From Streptomyces sp. 130 (GTDB taxonomy: Bacteria > Actinomycetota > Actinomycetes > Streptomycetales > Streptomycetaceae): DNA of 64,000 bases. The translations under genes and the position numbers were made by a program. Shown one piece after another: positions 26,407 through 35,068 of this stretch (positions are counted from its first letter, which is position 1; every line of letters begins with the position of its first letter). Location: positions 151,920-215,919 of the forward strand of contig NZ_VJNO01000008.1 in assembly GCF_007096885.1 (NCBI RefSeq), written 5' to 3'. A model generated the notes under the pieces. The model was given only the letters and a program-made list of their open reading frames with translations, was not told the DNA's origin and searched no databases.

Positions 26407-28112
26407 CGCCCTCCTCCCGTGCGGCGGCCACGCGCGGCGAGGGCCCGCGCGACGAGGGGTGGTCCGACGACCACGCCGAGGAGCAGCAGGCCGGAGAGCG
26501 CCATCAGCGCGCCGCGCAGCCCGAGCGAGTCGCCGGCGGCGAGGGTGACGGGGTTGCCGACGACGGAGGCGTCGCCGCCCTGGCCGCCGCCGGTGGCGTC
26601 GAGGAGTTCCCCGGTGTCGGGGTCGACCGCGCCGGTGGCCGCGCCGCCCGCCGCCGCACCGCCGTCGGCCGCCGCCCCGCCGGTCGCCGTGCCGCCCGTG
26701 GAGCCGCCGCCCGTGACGCCGCCCGTACCGCCGGTGCCGCCGGAGCCACCGCCCGTACCACCGCCGGTGCCGCCGCCTCCGGAGGCGCCGCCGGTCGCGG
26801 AGGAGCTGACCCGGGTCTGCTGCTTGGCGCCCGCCGTGCCGTCCGAGCACTGGGTGCGACCGCGCTTGTCGCAGTCCTTGGGATACGGGGCCTTCTTGGC
26901 CAGGGTGTTGGAGCCGTCCGCGGAGAACGTGGGGTTGCGGCACTTCGTGATGTCGACGCTCGACGCGGGCGCGCCGGGGATGCGGCGCACCTGGTTGAAG
27001 CCCGCCTGGACGAGGTTCTTCGGCAGCGGCGAGTATCCGAGCTCCTCGGCCTGCTGCTGGCCCTCGCAGAGGAAGTAGTTGGCGAAGGTGCCGAGGGTGC
27101 GGCCCTTGGCCGTGGTGAAGGGGGCCTCCGCGGCCGTGGGCACGATCATGTAGCTGTACGAGGAGAGCGGGTAGGCGCGGCGGTCGCCGGAGCGGTAGAC
27201 GCCGTCGAGGATCTGGGTGAGGTAGTTCTCGGAGCCCTTGTCCTCGTTGATCCGGGCCTTCAGCAGGGCGACGGCGACGCTGGAAGCGGTCGGTTCGACG
27301 TAGTAGCCCGAGGCGTTGAGCATCTTGGCGACCGGGAAGCCGGTCTTGATCGCGTACGAGTACTCGACGTAGGTGATCGCCCCCTCGGCGTGCCCCTGCT
27401 TGGTGTAGCCGGAGACGCCGAGCGAGCCGGACTTGGCGATGGTGGAGGAACCGGGCACCACGGGGAAGTACGAGGTCATCCCGCAGGGGGTGGAGCGCCC
27501 GGCGCGCCGGCAGTACGCGTCCCACAGCCCGGCGTGCTCCTTGGCCAGCCAGGTGGTGAGCTGGGCGGTCGTCCCGGAGCCGTCGGAACGCACCACGGGG
27601 ATGATGCGGCGGGCGGGCAGCGCGAGCCCCGGGTTGTCCGCCTTGATCTCGGGGGCGTTCCACATGGTCAGCGTCCCGGTGAAGATCTTGGTGATGACCT
27701 CGCCGGAGAGCCGCAGGTTGGTGACCTTCTTGCCGCCGATCTTCAGGTTGTACATGAAGGCCGTGCCGCCGGCGACGATCGGCATGTACGCGTATCCGCG
27801 CTTGGGCGGGGCGTCGCGCATCCCGGCCTCGGTGAGCCCGTACGGGATCTCGGAGACGGCGAAGTCGGCGGTGCCGTTCTTGAACTGCTCGCGGCCCACG
27901 GAGGAGCCGACCGCCGCGTAGTTGACCGTCATGCCGTTGTTGGCGGAGACGTTGCGGCGCCACTGGTCGAGCGCGTTGGAGCTCCAGGTGGAGCCGCCGC
28001 CGCTGATCTTCGTGTATCCGGCCGCCTGGGCGGGTGGCTGGTGCAGGGCGAGCAGCGCGCACACCAGTGCCGCCACCGCCGTGGTCAGTCGGGAGACGGT
28101 TGCCGGTCTCAC
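26403..28112 (-). CDS. PstS-like phosphate-binding protein with C-terminal TM anchor
   Basis: A 569-aa protein. A signal peptide (residues 1-30) leads into a PstS domain with SGGGSTWSSNALDQW, VGSSVGREQFKNGTADFAVSE and the anion loop RSDGSGTTAQLTTWL. After residue 400 come a Cys-containing segment and a long Gly/Thr/Ser spacer, then one TM helix (about 535-555) and a basic tail ARALAARGRRTGGGR. Normal PstS proteins of Gram-positives are lipoproteins of 340-380 aa; here a TM helix replaces the lipid. The GTG start overlaps the stop of the PstA-like gene (GTGA), so the two are coupled. Confidence 0.85.
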   Translation of the reverse strand: MRPATVSRLTTAVAALVCALLALHQPPAQAAGYTKISGGGSTWSSNALDQWRRNVSANNGMTVNYAAVGSSVGREQFKNGTADFAVSEIPYGLTEAGMRDAPPKRGYAYMPIVAGGTAFMYNLKIGGKKVTNLRLSGEVITKIFTGTLTMWNAPEIKADNPGLALPARRIIPVVRSDGSGTTAQLTTWLAKEHAGLWDAYCRRAGRSTPCGMTSYFPVVPGSSTIAKSGSLGVSGYTKQGHAEGAITYVEYSYAIKTGFPVAKMLNASGYYVEPTASSVAVALLKARINEDKGSENYLTQILDGVYRSGDRRAYPLSSYSYMIVPTAAEAPFTTAKGRTLGTFANYFLCEGQQQAEELGYSPLPKNLVQAGFNQVRRIPGAPASSVDITKCRNPTFSADGSNTLAKKAPYPKDCDKRGRTQCSDGTAGAKQQTRVSSSATGGASGGGGTGGGTGGGSGGTGGTGGVTGGGSTGGTATGGAAADGGAAAGGAATGAVDPDTGELLDATGGGQGGDASVVGNPVTLAAGDSLGLRGALMALSGLLLLGVVVGPPLVARALAARGRRTGGGR

Positions 28113-29332
28113 TGGTCACTCACTCCTGTGTCGGTGGATATCGGCCGGGCCGGGGCCGGGGGCTCGGGGGACCGGGCCGCGAAGCGCTCGGCGTCCCGGC
28201 GCGACGCCAGGACCCGGCGGTGTTCCTGGCGCCTGCTCAGCTGGCCGGGGCCGCGCCCGCCGATGACGCGGGCGATGACGAACAGCACGAGGACCAGGGC
28301 CATCAGGACGGCCGCCGTGCCGAAACCGCGGGCGATCATGGTGGGTTCGGGTGACTTGACGAACTCGAAGGTGGCCAGCGGCAGCGAGACCTGGGGCCCG
28401 GAGAGCGGATCGCCGTTGATCTCGGCGGTGAATCCGGCGGTGAGCAGCACGGGCGAGGTCTCGCCGACGCCGCGTGCGGTGCCGAGGATGACGGAGGTGG
28501 TCAGTCCGGACCGGGCGGTGGGCAGCACGACGTGCCAGACGGTGCGCCAGCGGGAGGTGCCCAGCGCGTACGCGGCCTCCCGCAGGGTGCCCGGGACCAG
28601 CCGGATCACCACGTCCGCGGCCCGGATGATGATCGGCAGCATCATCACGGCGAGCGCGAGGGAGGCGGCGAGCCCGGACCGGTCGAGCCCGAGGGCCAGG
28701 ATCACCGTCGCGTAGACGAAGAGCCCTGCGACGACGGACGGCAGCGCGGTCATCGCCTCGACGACCGTGCGCACGAAGCGGGCGAAGCGGCCCGGGACCT
28801 CGTTGAGGAAGACCGCGCAGACCATGCCGCTGGGGACGGTCAGGGCCAGGGCGATCGTGATCTGCTCCAGCGTGCCGAGAATGGCGTGCAGGATGCCGCC
28901 GGCGGACAGCGGGTCCAGCGGGCCGGCCTTCGCCATGTCCTCGGTGAAGAAGTTGAGGTGCGGCAGCGCCTTGCGGCCCTGCCACAGCGTGAACACGATG
29001 ACGAAGCCGAGCGCCACGACCATGACCAGGCCGAGGCTCTGCACGACGACGGCGGCCAGCCGGTCGCGTACGGCGGGGCCGTTCTCGTCGAAGGACACGA
29101 GCAGCGCGTACAGGCCGAGGAAGAGCAGGTAGGCGACGACGAGGAAGCCGACCGCGCCGCTGAACGGCAGCAGCCGGGTGAACAGCAGCGCGGTGACGGA
29201 GAGCGCGGCGGCTGCGGCGCCCAGCAGGGCGTACACGTCGGTGGCGCGCATCAGGTGCGTGGAGCGGCGCCGCTCCCCCGCCGGCTGCGTCCGCTCCACG
29301 GCGGCGGCGGGTCTCTCGGGTGCGAGGGTCAT
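28109..29332 (-). CDS. pstA: PstA-like phosphate ABC permease
   Basis: A 407-aa inner-membrane permease subunit. Six or more hydrophobic segments are visible, and the EAA-type loop AAYALGTSRWRTVWHVVLPTARSG contacts the ATPase. LNEVPGRFARFVR, EAMTALPSVVAGLF and the RAADVVIRLVP segment are PstA-like. The N-terminus carries about 45 extra residues and an additional helix pair, and the C-terminus a Pro/Arg/Ser cytosolic tail. The ATG at 29332 with GGAG upstream is preferred to 29383, which would overlap pstC. Confidence 0.9.
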   Translation of the reverse strand: MTLAPERPAAAVERTQPAGERRRSTHLMRATDVYALLGAAAAALSVTALLFTRLLPFSGAVGFLVVAYLLFLGLYALLVSFDENGPAVRDRLAAVVVQSLGLVMVVALGFVIVFTLWQGRKALPHLNFFTEDMAKAGPLDPLSAGGILHAILGTLEQITIALALTVPSGMVCAVFLNEVPGRFARFVRTVVEAMTALPSVVAGLFVYATVILALGLDRSGLAASLALAVMMLPIIIRAADVVIRLVPGTLREAAYALGTSRWRTVWHVVLPTARSGLTTSVILGTARGVGETSPVLLTAGFTAEINGDPLSGPQVSLPLATFEFVKSPEPTMIARGFGTAAVLMALVLVLFVIARVIGGRGPGQLSRRQEHRRVLASRRDAERFAARSPEPPAPARPISTDTGVSDQ

Positions 29333-29345
29333 GGGTCTCCAGCCT

Positions 29346-30347
29346 CTATTCGCTCGCCGCGCCGGAGCGGCTGCGGGCGACAACGGAGGACGCGGCGAAG
29401 TTGACGACGAGGGTCATGAGGAAGAGCGCGAGGCCCGCGGCCATCAGGGCGGACATGCCGAACTCGCTGGCCTCGCCGTACCGGAGGGCGATGAGCGCGG
29501 CGACCGAGCTGGTCCCGCTCTGCAGTACGTGCCACTGGATCTCGAAGACCGGCGAGATGATCAGGTAGACGCCGATGGTCTCGCCGAGCGCCCGGCCGAG
29601 TCCGAGCATGGTCCCGCCGATCATGCCGCCCTTGCCGAACGGGAGGACGACGCTGCGGATCATGCCCCAGCGGGTGGCGCCCAGCGCGTAGGCGCCCTCC
29701 CGCTCGCCGACGGGCGCCTGCGAGAACACCTCGCGCATCACCGAGCAGGCGATGGGGGCCACCATCAGCGCGACGACGACTCCGGCGATGAAGGTCGAGG
29801 AGGTGTAGACGGTCTCGGGGGCGAGCGGGTCGTCCGGATCGGCGCCCTTCACATGGAGGAAGGGAATCCAGTCCAGGTAGGTCGCCATCCAGCGGGCCGT
29901 GGGCAGGATCTTCCCCTCGAAGAAGAAGAGCCCCCACAGCCCGTACACCACGGACGGCACGGCGGCCATCAGGTCCACGACGCTGATCAGGGTGCGGCGC
30001 AGCCGGGCGGGGGCGTACTCGGAGATGTACAGCGCGCCGCCGACCGCCAGCGGTACGGCGACGCCGATCGCCACCACCGCGATCAGCACGGTCCCGACGA
30101 GCACCGCGGCGATCCCGAAGCGTCCGGCGTCCGGCTCCCAGGTCTCGGTGGTCAGGAACGACCAGCCGGCCCGGGTCAGCGCCTGCCAGGCGCGGTACAG
30201 CAGGAACCCGCCGACCAGCAGCATCACGGCGAGGATCAGTCCGCCGCCGCCGCGCGCCACCCCGCGGAAGACGCGGTCTGGCAGCCCGGAATCCGCGTAC
30301 AGCCGCCGGGGCACTTCGACCTCGGCCCCACTCGTATCTCTCGTCAC
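29346..30347 (-). CDS. pstC: PstC-like phosphate ABC permease
   Basis: A 333-aa permease partner of PstA. The sequence FGIAAVLVGTVLIAVVAIGVAVPLAVG, DLMAAVPSVVYGLWGLFFF and the EAA loop GAYALGATRWGMIRSVVLPFGKGG are characteristic of PstC. The start is uncertain: I use the GTG at 30347 (MTRDTSGAE), but a GTG at 30386 would add 13 residues and no ribosome-binding site clearly decides. It is the first gene of the surface-protein/pst-like locus, so the promoter must lie within or just behind the DUF1508 gene that ends 23 to 62 nt upstream. Confidence 0.88.
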   Translation of the reverse strand: MTRDTSGAEVEVPRRLYADSGLPDRVFRGVARGGGGLILAVMLLVGGFLLYRAWQALTRAGWSFLTTETWEPDAGRFGIAAVLVGTVLIAVVAIGVAVPLAVGGALYISEYAPARLRRTLISVVDLMAAVPSVVYGLWGLFFFEGKILPTARWMATYLDWIPFLHVKGADPDDPLAPETVYTSSTFIAGVVVALMVAPIACSVMREVFSQAPVGEREGAYALGATRWGMIRSVVLPFGKGGMIGGTMLGLGRALGETIGVYLIISPVFEIQWHVLQSGTSSVAALIALRYGEASEFGMSALMAAGLALFLMTLVVNFAASSVVARSRSGAASE

Positions 30348-30408
30348 GCGGCAGACGGTCGCGGGATGCGGTGGCCGGGCTCGCACTGGTGTGTGAACGA
30401 GGGGTTCC

Positions 30409-30780
30409 CTAAGGGCAACTTCCGGTGACGCCGCCCAGCTCGCCCAGGAGCAGCCGGAACCGCTCGCAGGCGGCCCGGCAGGTCGAGTACCGCTCGTACG
30501 ACCGGGCGGACGCGGCCACGGACCGCCCGTCCGCGTCGCGCAGCACCCAGATCCAGCCGTTGCCGCCGGGGGCGTGCTGCACCCCGCCGCTCAGCTGCCC
30601 GGCCCGCGCGCAGACCTCGCCGAATTCGGCCAGACACCGGGCGTACGTGTCCTCGGTCCCCGCGGACACGGCGACCACACGGCCGTTCTGCGCGATCAGC
30701 CGCCACTCGTAGCCGCCGTCGGCCCCCACGTCGACCCGGCACCGTGCCCCGCCGGCCTCGGCTCTCGCGCCGTCCGTCAT
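30409..30780 (-). CDS. DUF1508 (YegP-like) protein
   Basis: A 123-aa protein with two DUF1508/UPF0339 half-repeats: YEWRLIAQNGRVVAVSAGTEDTYARC and IWVLRDADGRSVAASARSYERYSTC. The domain is a small alpha/beta fold of unknown activity, common as single or tandem copies. Each repeat ends in a Cys-containing helix start (ARCLAEF, TCRAACERF). It lies directly upstream of the pst-like genes on the same strand and could be cotranscribed with them. Confidence 0.8.
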   Translation of the reverse strand: MTDGARAEAGGARCRVDVGADGGYEWRLIAQNGRVVAVSAGTEDTYARCLAEFGEVCARAGQLSGGVQHAPGGNGWIWVLRDADGRSVAASARSYERYSTCRAACERFRLLLGELGGVTGSCP

Positions 30781-30948
30781 CGCAATCCACCCCCCGCCGC
30801 CCGGTCGGTTGCCGGTGCGGCAGGCGCAATGTAAGGAGACGGAGGTGACCGGGGCACCGGAAAACCGCCTACCCGGTCGGGTTTCACCCGTTGGTTGCGC
30901 CTAGGCCGCCCGGCATACATCCGGGCGTCGTCCTCGGGCGCCCGTGGC

Positions 30949-31587
30949 TCAGCCGAGCGCGCCCAGCACCACGAGCAGCACCGCGCCGACCACGGCCGGG
31001 GCGATGACCTCGTACGCCCAGCGCACCGAGGCGGCGGGGGCGCCGGCCGCGGGCTTGTCGCCCGCCCGCTCGGACAGCTCGCGCAGGTCGGCGACGGTCT
31101 GGTCGGCGACCGCCGTGCGGGCCTTGGCGTCGCGTACGTCGGCGATCGTGGACGTACGGCGGTAGGGGTCGTCCATCGCCTGCCGGGACTGCTGGCGGGC
31201 GGCCTTCTTGCGCTGCCGCAGCGACACGGGCACGGACCAGAGCTGGAACTTCTTGCCGTCGTGGGTGAACAGCTCGCTCGAATACCCGGCGCGGACGTCG
31301 GCGACGTCGCTCCACGGCAGCGTGATCGTGCGGAACGGGTTGCGGATGCGGATGCGCAGGTCGTTGACGGCCACCACCGGGCGCAGCGTGAAGGCGACGA
31401 CCAGCGGCACGGCGAGAAGCATCCCGGCGAGCGCCATCCACGGCGTCCGCCCGCTGCCCCGGACCACGGCGTCGCCGCCGATCAGCAGGACGAGCAGGAG
31501 CAGCAGGGCGCCCCCGGCCAGCCCGGCGGGCGACCGGAAGGTCCGGTCGGCGTAGGTGGGCTCGTCGGCAGGCGTGGGGCTCGTCAT
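30949..31587 (-). CDS. Membrane protein with bacterial PH domain
   Basis: A 212-aa protein. Two N-terminal TM helices (about residues 20-40 and 48-66) precede a PH-like domain (about 70-125, VAVNDLRIRIRNPFRTITLPWSDVADVRAGYSSELFTHDGKKFQLW), then a charged helical region and a third TM helix at the C-terminus (about 190-208). The ILPWSDV segment is the usual signature of these small actinobacterial PH-domain proteins, whose function is not known. The ATG at 31587 is clear. It is divergent from deoC. Confidence 0.8.
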   Translation of the reverse strand: MTSPTPADEPTYADRTFRSPAGLAGGALLLLLVLLIGGDAVVRGSGRTPWMALAGMLLAVPLVVAFTLRPVVAVNDLRIRIRNPFRTITLPWSDVADVRAGYSSELFTHDGKKFQLWSVPVSLRQRKKAARQQSRQAMDDPYRRTSTIADVRDAKARTAVADQTVADLRELSERAGDKPAAGAPAASVRWAYEVIAPAVVGAVLLVVLGALG

Positions 31588-31691
31588 GAGCCCGATTGTG
31601 CCTGACGCGGCACGGGGGCGCCGGGGCGGCCGGGCGGACAGCGGGGGCCGGGTGCGGCGCCCCTCGGTGACCTGGGTCCCTGTACAGGCTG

Positions 31692-31703
31692 CTACGCGCG
31701 TAG
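31692..31703. promoter_or_regulatory. Nucleoside-regulon palindrome, deoC site
   Basis: A perfect CTACGCGCGTAG followed immediately by a TATGCT -10-like hexamer (31705-31710) and, 6 nt later, the deoC GTG. The palindrome thus abuts the -10 box of what looks like a leaderless promoter, an ideal repressor position. Confidence 0.75.
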
Positions 31704-31716
31704 ATATGCTCCTCTG

Positions 31717-32670
31717 GTGACCATGCCCACCACCCTCCCCGCATTCGCCGACGCGACGGCGTCCGACAGTGCGCTGCGCCGCTTCCTGCACGGGCTGCCC
31801 GGCGTCGACCCGGTCGGTCTCGAAGCGCGCGCCGCCGCCCTCGGAACCAGGTCGGTCAAGACGACGGCCAAGGCGTACGCCATCGACCTCGCCATCTCGA
31901 TGATCGACCTGACGACGCTGGAAGGCGCGGACACCCCCGGCAAGGTCCGGGCCCTCGCCGCCAAGGCCGTCAATCCCGACCCCACCGACCGCACGACGCC
32001 GCGCACCGCCGCGGTCTGCGTCTACCCCGACATGGCGGCCACCGCGGCCGCCGCCCTGGCCGGCTCCGGCGTGAAGGTGGCGTCCGTGGCGACGGCCTTC
32101 CCCGCCGGGCGCGCCGCGCTCGACGTGAAGCTCGCGGACGTCCGGGACGCCGTGGCGGCCGGGGCCGACGAGATCGACATGGTGATCGACCGGGGCGCGT
32201 TCCTGGCCGGCCGGTATCTGAAGGTGTACGAGGAGATCGTCGCCGTGAAGGCGGAGTGCGGGTCCGCCCGGCTCAAGGTGATCTTCGAGACCGGCGAGCT
32301 GTCCACGTACGACAACATCCGGCGGGCCTCCTGGCTCGGGATGCTGGCGGGCGCGGACTTCATCAAGACCTCGACCGGCAAGGTGGCGACGAACGCCACG
32401 CCCGCGAACACCCTGCTGATGCTTCAGGCGGTGCGCGACTTCCGCGCGCAGACCGGCGTGCAGGTCGGCGTGAAGCCGGCCGGGGGCATCCGGACCTCCA
32501 AGGACGCGGTCAAGTTCCTCGTGCTGGTCAACGAGACGGCGGGCGCGGACTGGCTGGACAACCACTGGTTCCGCTTCGGCGCCTCCAGCCTGCTGAACGA
32601 TCTGCTGATGCAGCGCCAGAAGCTCAGCACCGGCCGTTACTCCGGCCCCGATTACGTGACGGTGGACTGA
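31717..32670 (+). CDS. deoC: Deoxyribose-phosphate aldolase
   Basis: A 317-aa aldolase that cleaves 2-deoxyribose 5-phosphate to glyceraldehyde 3-phosphate and acetaldehyde. The Schiff-base lysine is in FIKTSTGK, and the second lysine in GVKPAGGIRT; IDLTTLEG opens the barrel. At 317 aa it is longer than E. coli DeoC and belongs to the eukaryote-like longer group. The GTG at 31717 appears leaderless; ATG at 31723 is an alternative. The aldehyde dehydrogenase 5 nt downstream would oxidise the acetaldehyde produced. Confidence 0.93.
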   Translation: MTMPTTLPAFADATASDSALRRFLHGLPGVDPVGLEARAAALGTRSVKTTAKAYAIDLAISMIDLTTLEGADTPGKVRALAAKAVNPDPTDRTTPRTAAVCVYPDMAATAAAALAGSGVKVASVATAFPAGRAALDVKLADVRDAVAAGADEIDMVIDRGAFLAGRYLKVYEEIVAVKAECGSARLKVIFETGELSTYDNIRRASWLGMLAGADFIKTSTGKVATNATPANTLLMLQAVRDFRAQTGVQVGVKPAGGIRTSKDAVKFLVLVNETAGADWLDNHWFRFGASSLLNDLLMQRQKLSTGRYSGPDYVTVD

Positions 32671-32675
32671 TACCC

Positions 32676-34115
32676 ATGGCATCCGCATTCGATTACGCAC
32701 CGGCGCCGGAGTCCCGCTCCGTCGTCGACATCGCCCCTTCGTACGGCCTGTTCATCGACGGTGAGTTCACCGACGCGGCCGACGGCAGGGTCTTCAAGAC
32801 GGTCAGCCCGTCCTCCGAGGAGGTGCTGTCCGAGGTCGCCCGGGCCGGTGCCGACGACGTGGACCGGGCCGTGAGGGCGGCCCGCCGCGCGTTCGAGAAG
32901 TGGTCGGCGCTGCCCGGCTCCGAGCGCGCCAAGTACCTCTTCCGGATCGCCCGGATCATCCAGGAGCGCTCCCGCGAGCTGGCCGTGCTGGAGACCCTGG
33001 ACAACGGCAAGCCGATCAAGGAGACCCGCGACGCGGACCTCCCGCTGGTCGCCGCGCACTTCTTCTACTACGCGGGCTGGGCCGACAAGCTGGACCACGC
33101 GGGCTACGGCCCGAACCCGCGTCCGCTGGGCGTGGCCGGCCAGGTCATCCCGTGGAACTTCCCGCTGCTGATGCTCGCGTGGAAGATCGCCCCGGCGCTC
33201 GCCACGGGCAACACGGTGGTCCTGAAGCCCGCCGAGACCACGCCGCTGTCCGCGCTGTTCTTCGCGGACATCTGCCGCCAGGCGGGCCTGCCCAAGGGTG
33301 TCGTCAACATCCTCACGGGGTACGGCGACGCGGGCCAGGCGCTCGTGGAGCACCCGGACGTGAACAAGGTCGCCTTCACCGGTTCGACGGCCGTCGGCAA
33401 GGCCATCGCCCGCCAGGTCGCGGGGACGGACAAGAAGGTCACCCTGGAGCTGGGCGGCAAGGGCGCCAACATCGTCTTCGACGACGCCCCGATCGACCAG
33501 GCCGTCGAGGGCGTCGTCACCGGCATCTTCTTCAACCAGGGCCAGGTCTGCTGCGCGGGCTCGCGCCTCCTGGTCCAGGAGTCGATCCAGGACGAGCTGC
33601 TCGACGCCCTCAAGCGCCGCCTGTCCACGCTGCGCCTCGGCGACCCGCTGGACAAGAACACGGACATCGGCGCGATCAACTCCGCCGAGCAGCTGGCCCG
33701 GATCACCGCGCTCGCGGAGACCGGCGAGGCGGAGGGCGCGGAGCGCTGGAGCGCGCCGTGCGAACTCCCCTCGGCGGGTTACTGGTTCGCCCCGACGCTG
33801 TTCACCAACGTCACCCAGGCGCACACGATCGCCCGCGACGAGATCTTCGGCCCGGTGCTGTCCGTGCTCTCCTTCCGCACGCCGGACGAGGCCGTCGCCA
33901 AGGCGAACAACAGCCAGTACGGCCTGTCGGCCGGCATCTGGACGGAGAAGGGCTCGCGCATCCTCGCGGTGGCGAACAAGCTCCGTGCGGGCGTCGTCTG
34001 GGCCAACACGTTCAACAAGTTCGACCCGACCTCGCCGTTCGGCGGCTACAAGGAGTCGGGCTTCGGCCGCGAAGGCGGCCGTCACGGCCTGGAGGCGTAC
34101 CTCGATGTCCGATAA
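32676..34115 (+). CDS. Aldehyde dehydrogenase
   Basis: A 479-aa NAD(P)-dependent aldehyde dehydrogenase. PWNFPLLMLAWKIAPALATGNTVVLKPAE forms the cofactor site, FTGSTAVGK the Rossmann loop, LELGGKGANIVF carries the general-base Glu and FNQGQVCCAGSRL the nucleophilic Cys. It starts 5 nt after deoC, so acetaldehyde from deoxyribose 5-phosphate is the likely substrate and acetate the product. The next gene, a truncated paralogue, overlaps it by 11 nt. Confidence 0.92.
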   Translation: MASAFDYAPAPESRSVVDIAPSYGLFIDGEFTDAADGRVFKTVSPSSEEVLSEVARAGADDVDRAVRAARRAFEKWSALPGSERAKYLFRIARIIQERSRELAVLETLDNGKPIKETRDADLPLVAAHFFYYAGWADKLDHAGYGPNPRPLGVAGQVIPWNFPLLMLAWKIAPALATGNTVVLKPAETTPLSALFFADICRQAGLPKGVVNILTGYGDAGQALVEHPDVNKVAFTGSTAVGKAIARQVAGTDKKVTLELGGKGANIVFDDAPIDQAVEGVVTGIFFNQGQVCCAGSRLLVQESIQDELLDALKRRLSTLRLGDPLDKNTDIGAINSAEQLARITALAETGEAEGAERWSAPCELPSAGYWFAPTLFTNVTQAHTIARDEIFGPVLSVLSFRTPDEAVAKANNSQYGLSAGIWTEKGSRILAVANKLRAGVVWANTFNKFDPTSPFGGYKESGFGREGGRHGLEAYLDVR

Positions 34116-34998
34116 CCGACTGAGCGTCTTCAAGACCTACAAGCTGTACGTCGGGGGCAAGTTCCCCCGCTCCGAGAGCGGCCGGGTGTACGAGGTGACG
34201 GACTCGAAGGGCAAGTGGCTGGCGAACGCGCCCCAGTCCTCCCGCAAGGACGCGCGCGACGCGGTCGTGGCCGCGCGCAAGGCGTTCGGCGGCTGGTCCG
34301 GCGCGACCGCGTACAACCGCGGCCAGGTCCTCTACCGCGTCGCGGAGATGCTGGAGGGCCGCCGCGAGCAGTTCGTACGCGAGGTGGCCGAGGCGGAGGG
34401 CCTGTCGAAGTCCAGGGCGGCGGCCGTCGTGGACGCGGCGGTGGACCGCTGGGTCTGGTACGCGGGCTGGACGGACAAGATCGCCCAGGTCGTGGGCGGC
34501 GCGAATCCGGTGGCGGGCCCGTTCTTCAACCTGTCGACGCCCGAACCGACCGGTGTGGTCACGGTCCTGGCACCGCAGGAGTCCTCGTTCCTCGGCCTGG
34601 TCTCGGTCATCGCCCCGGTGATCGCGGCCGGCAACACGGTGGTCGTGGTGGCCTCCGCGAAGTCCCCGCTGCCCGCCCTGTCGCTGGGTGAGGTGCTGGC
34701 CACCTCGGACCTGCCGGGCGGTGTGGTCAACATCCTGTCGGGGAAGACCGCGGAGATCGCCGCCCCGCTCGCCGCCCACCAGGACGTGAACGGCATCGAC
34801 CTCACGGGGGCGGACGCGGAGCTGGCGAAGGAGCTGGAGATCGCGGCGGCGGACAACCTGAAGCGCGTTTCGCGCCCACAGCCTGTGGACAGCGACTGGA
34901 CGGCCGACCCGGGCACGCACCGCCTGACGGCCTTCCTGGAGACCAAGACGGTCTGGCACCCGACGGGCGCGCTGGGCGCCTCGGGCTCCTCGTACTAA
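34105..34998 (+). CDS. Half-length aldehyde dehydrogenase homologue without catalytic cysteine
   Basis: A 297-aa protein that aligns with the N-terminal cofactor-binding half of aldehyde dehydrogenases (YKLYVGGKFPRSESGRVYEV, APVIAAGNTVVVVASAKSP, LPGGVVNILSG), then skips the catalytic domain and closes with a short tail ending TVWHPTGALGASGSSY. No GQxCxA motif exists, so it cannot work alone. It overlaps the full-length enzyme by 11 nt and has intact codon structure with a clean stop and terminator, so it looks maintained rather than decayed. A regulatory or heteromeric partner role is inferred. Confidence 0.8.
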   Translation: MSDNRLSVFKTYKLYVGGKFPRSESGRVYEVTDSKGKWLANAPQSSRKDARDAVVAARKAFGGWSGATAYNRGQVLYRVAEMLEGRREQFVREVAEAEGLSKSRAAAVVDAAVDRWVWYAGWTDKIAQVVGGANPVAGPFFNLSTPEPTGVVTVLAPQESSFLGLVSVIAPVIAAGNTVVVVASAKSPLPALSLGEVLATSDLPGGVVNILSGKTAEIAAPLAAHQDVNGIDLTGADAELAKELEIAAADNLKRVSRPQPVDSDWTADPGTHRLTAFLETKTVWHPTGALGASGSSY

Positions 34999-35009
34999 CC
35001 GCACACGGC

Positions 35010-35051
35010 GACGGCCCGTTCCCCGGAGGCGCCTCCGGGGAACGGGCCGTC
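35010..35051. terminator. Bidirectional terminator, 21-bp arms
   Basis: A perfect 42-nt palindrome (arms GACGGCCCGTTCCCCGGAGGC, shown here as one 21-nt arm split at the centre 35030/35031) lies 12 nt after the deoC operon and 18 nt before the end of the convergent secreted-protein gene. Confidence 0.85.
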
Positions 35052-35068
35052 CCGCCGCCGGCGGAAGC

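Noticed and set aside
30387..30408. Separate promoter and longer start for pstC
   Set aside because: Only 22 nt remain between the longest pstC start and the DUF1508 stop, and no -10/-35 pair is recognisable, so the boundary is left undecided.
30865..30900. PHO box (PhoP site) near the pst-like locus
   Set aside because: GTTTCACCCGTTGG and, nearer pstC, CGTTCACACAC each give only a single weak direct-repeat unit; no second unit follows at 11-nt spacing and the positions do not suit the pstC promoter.
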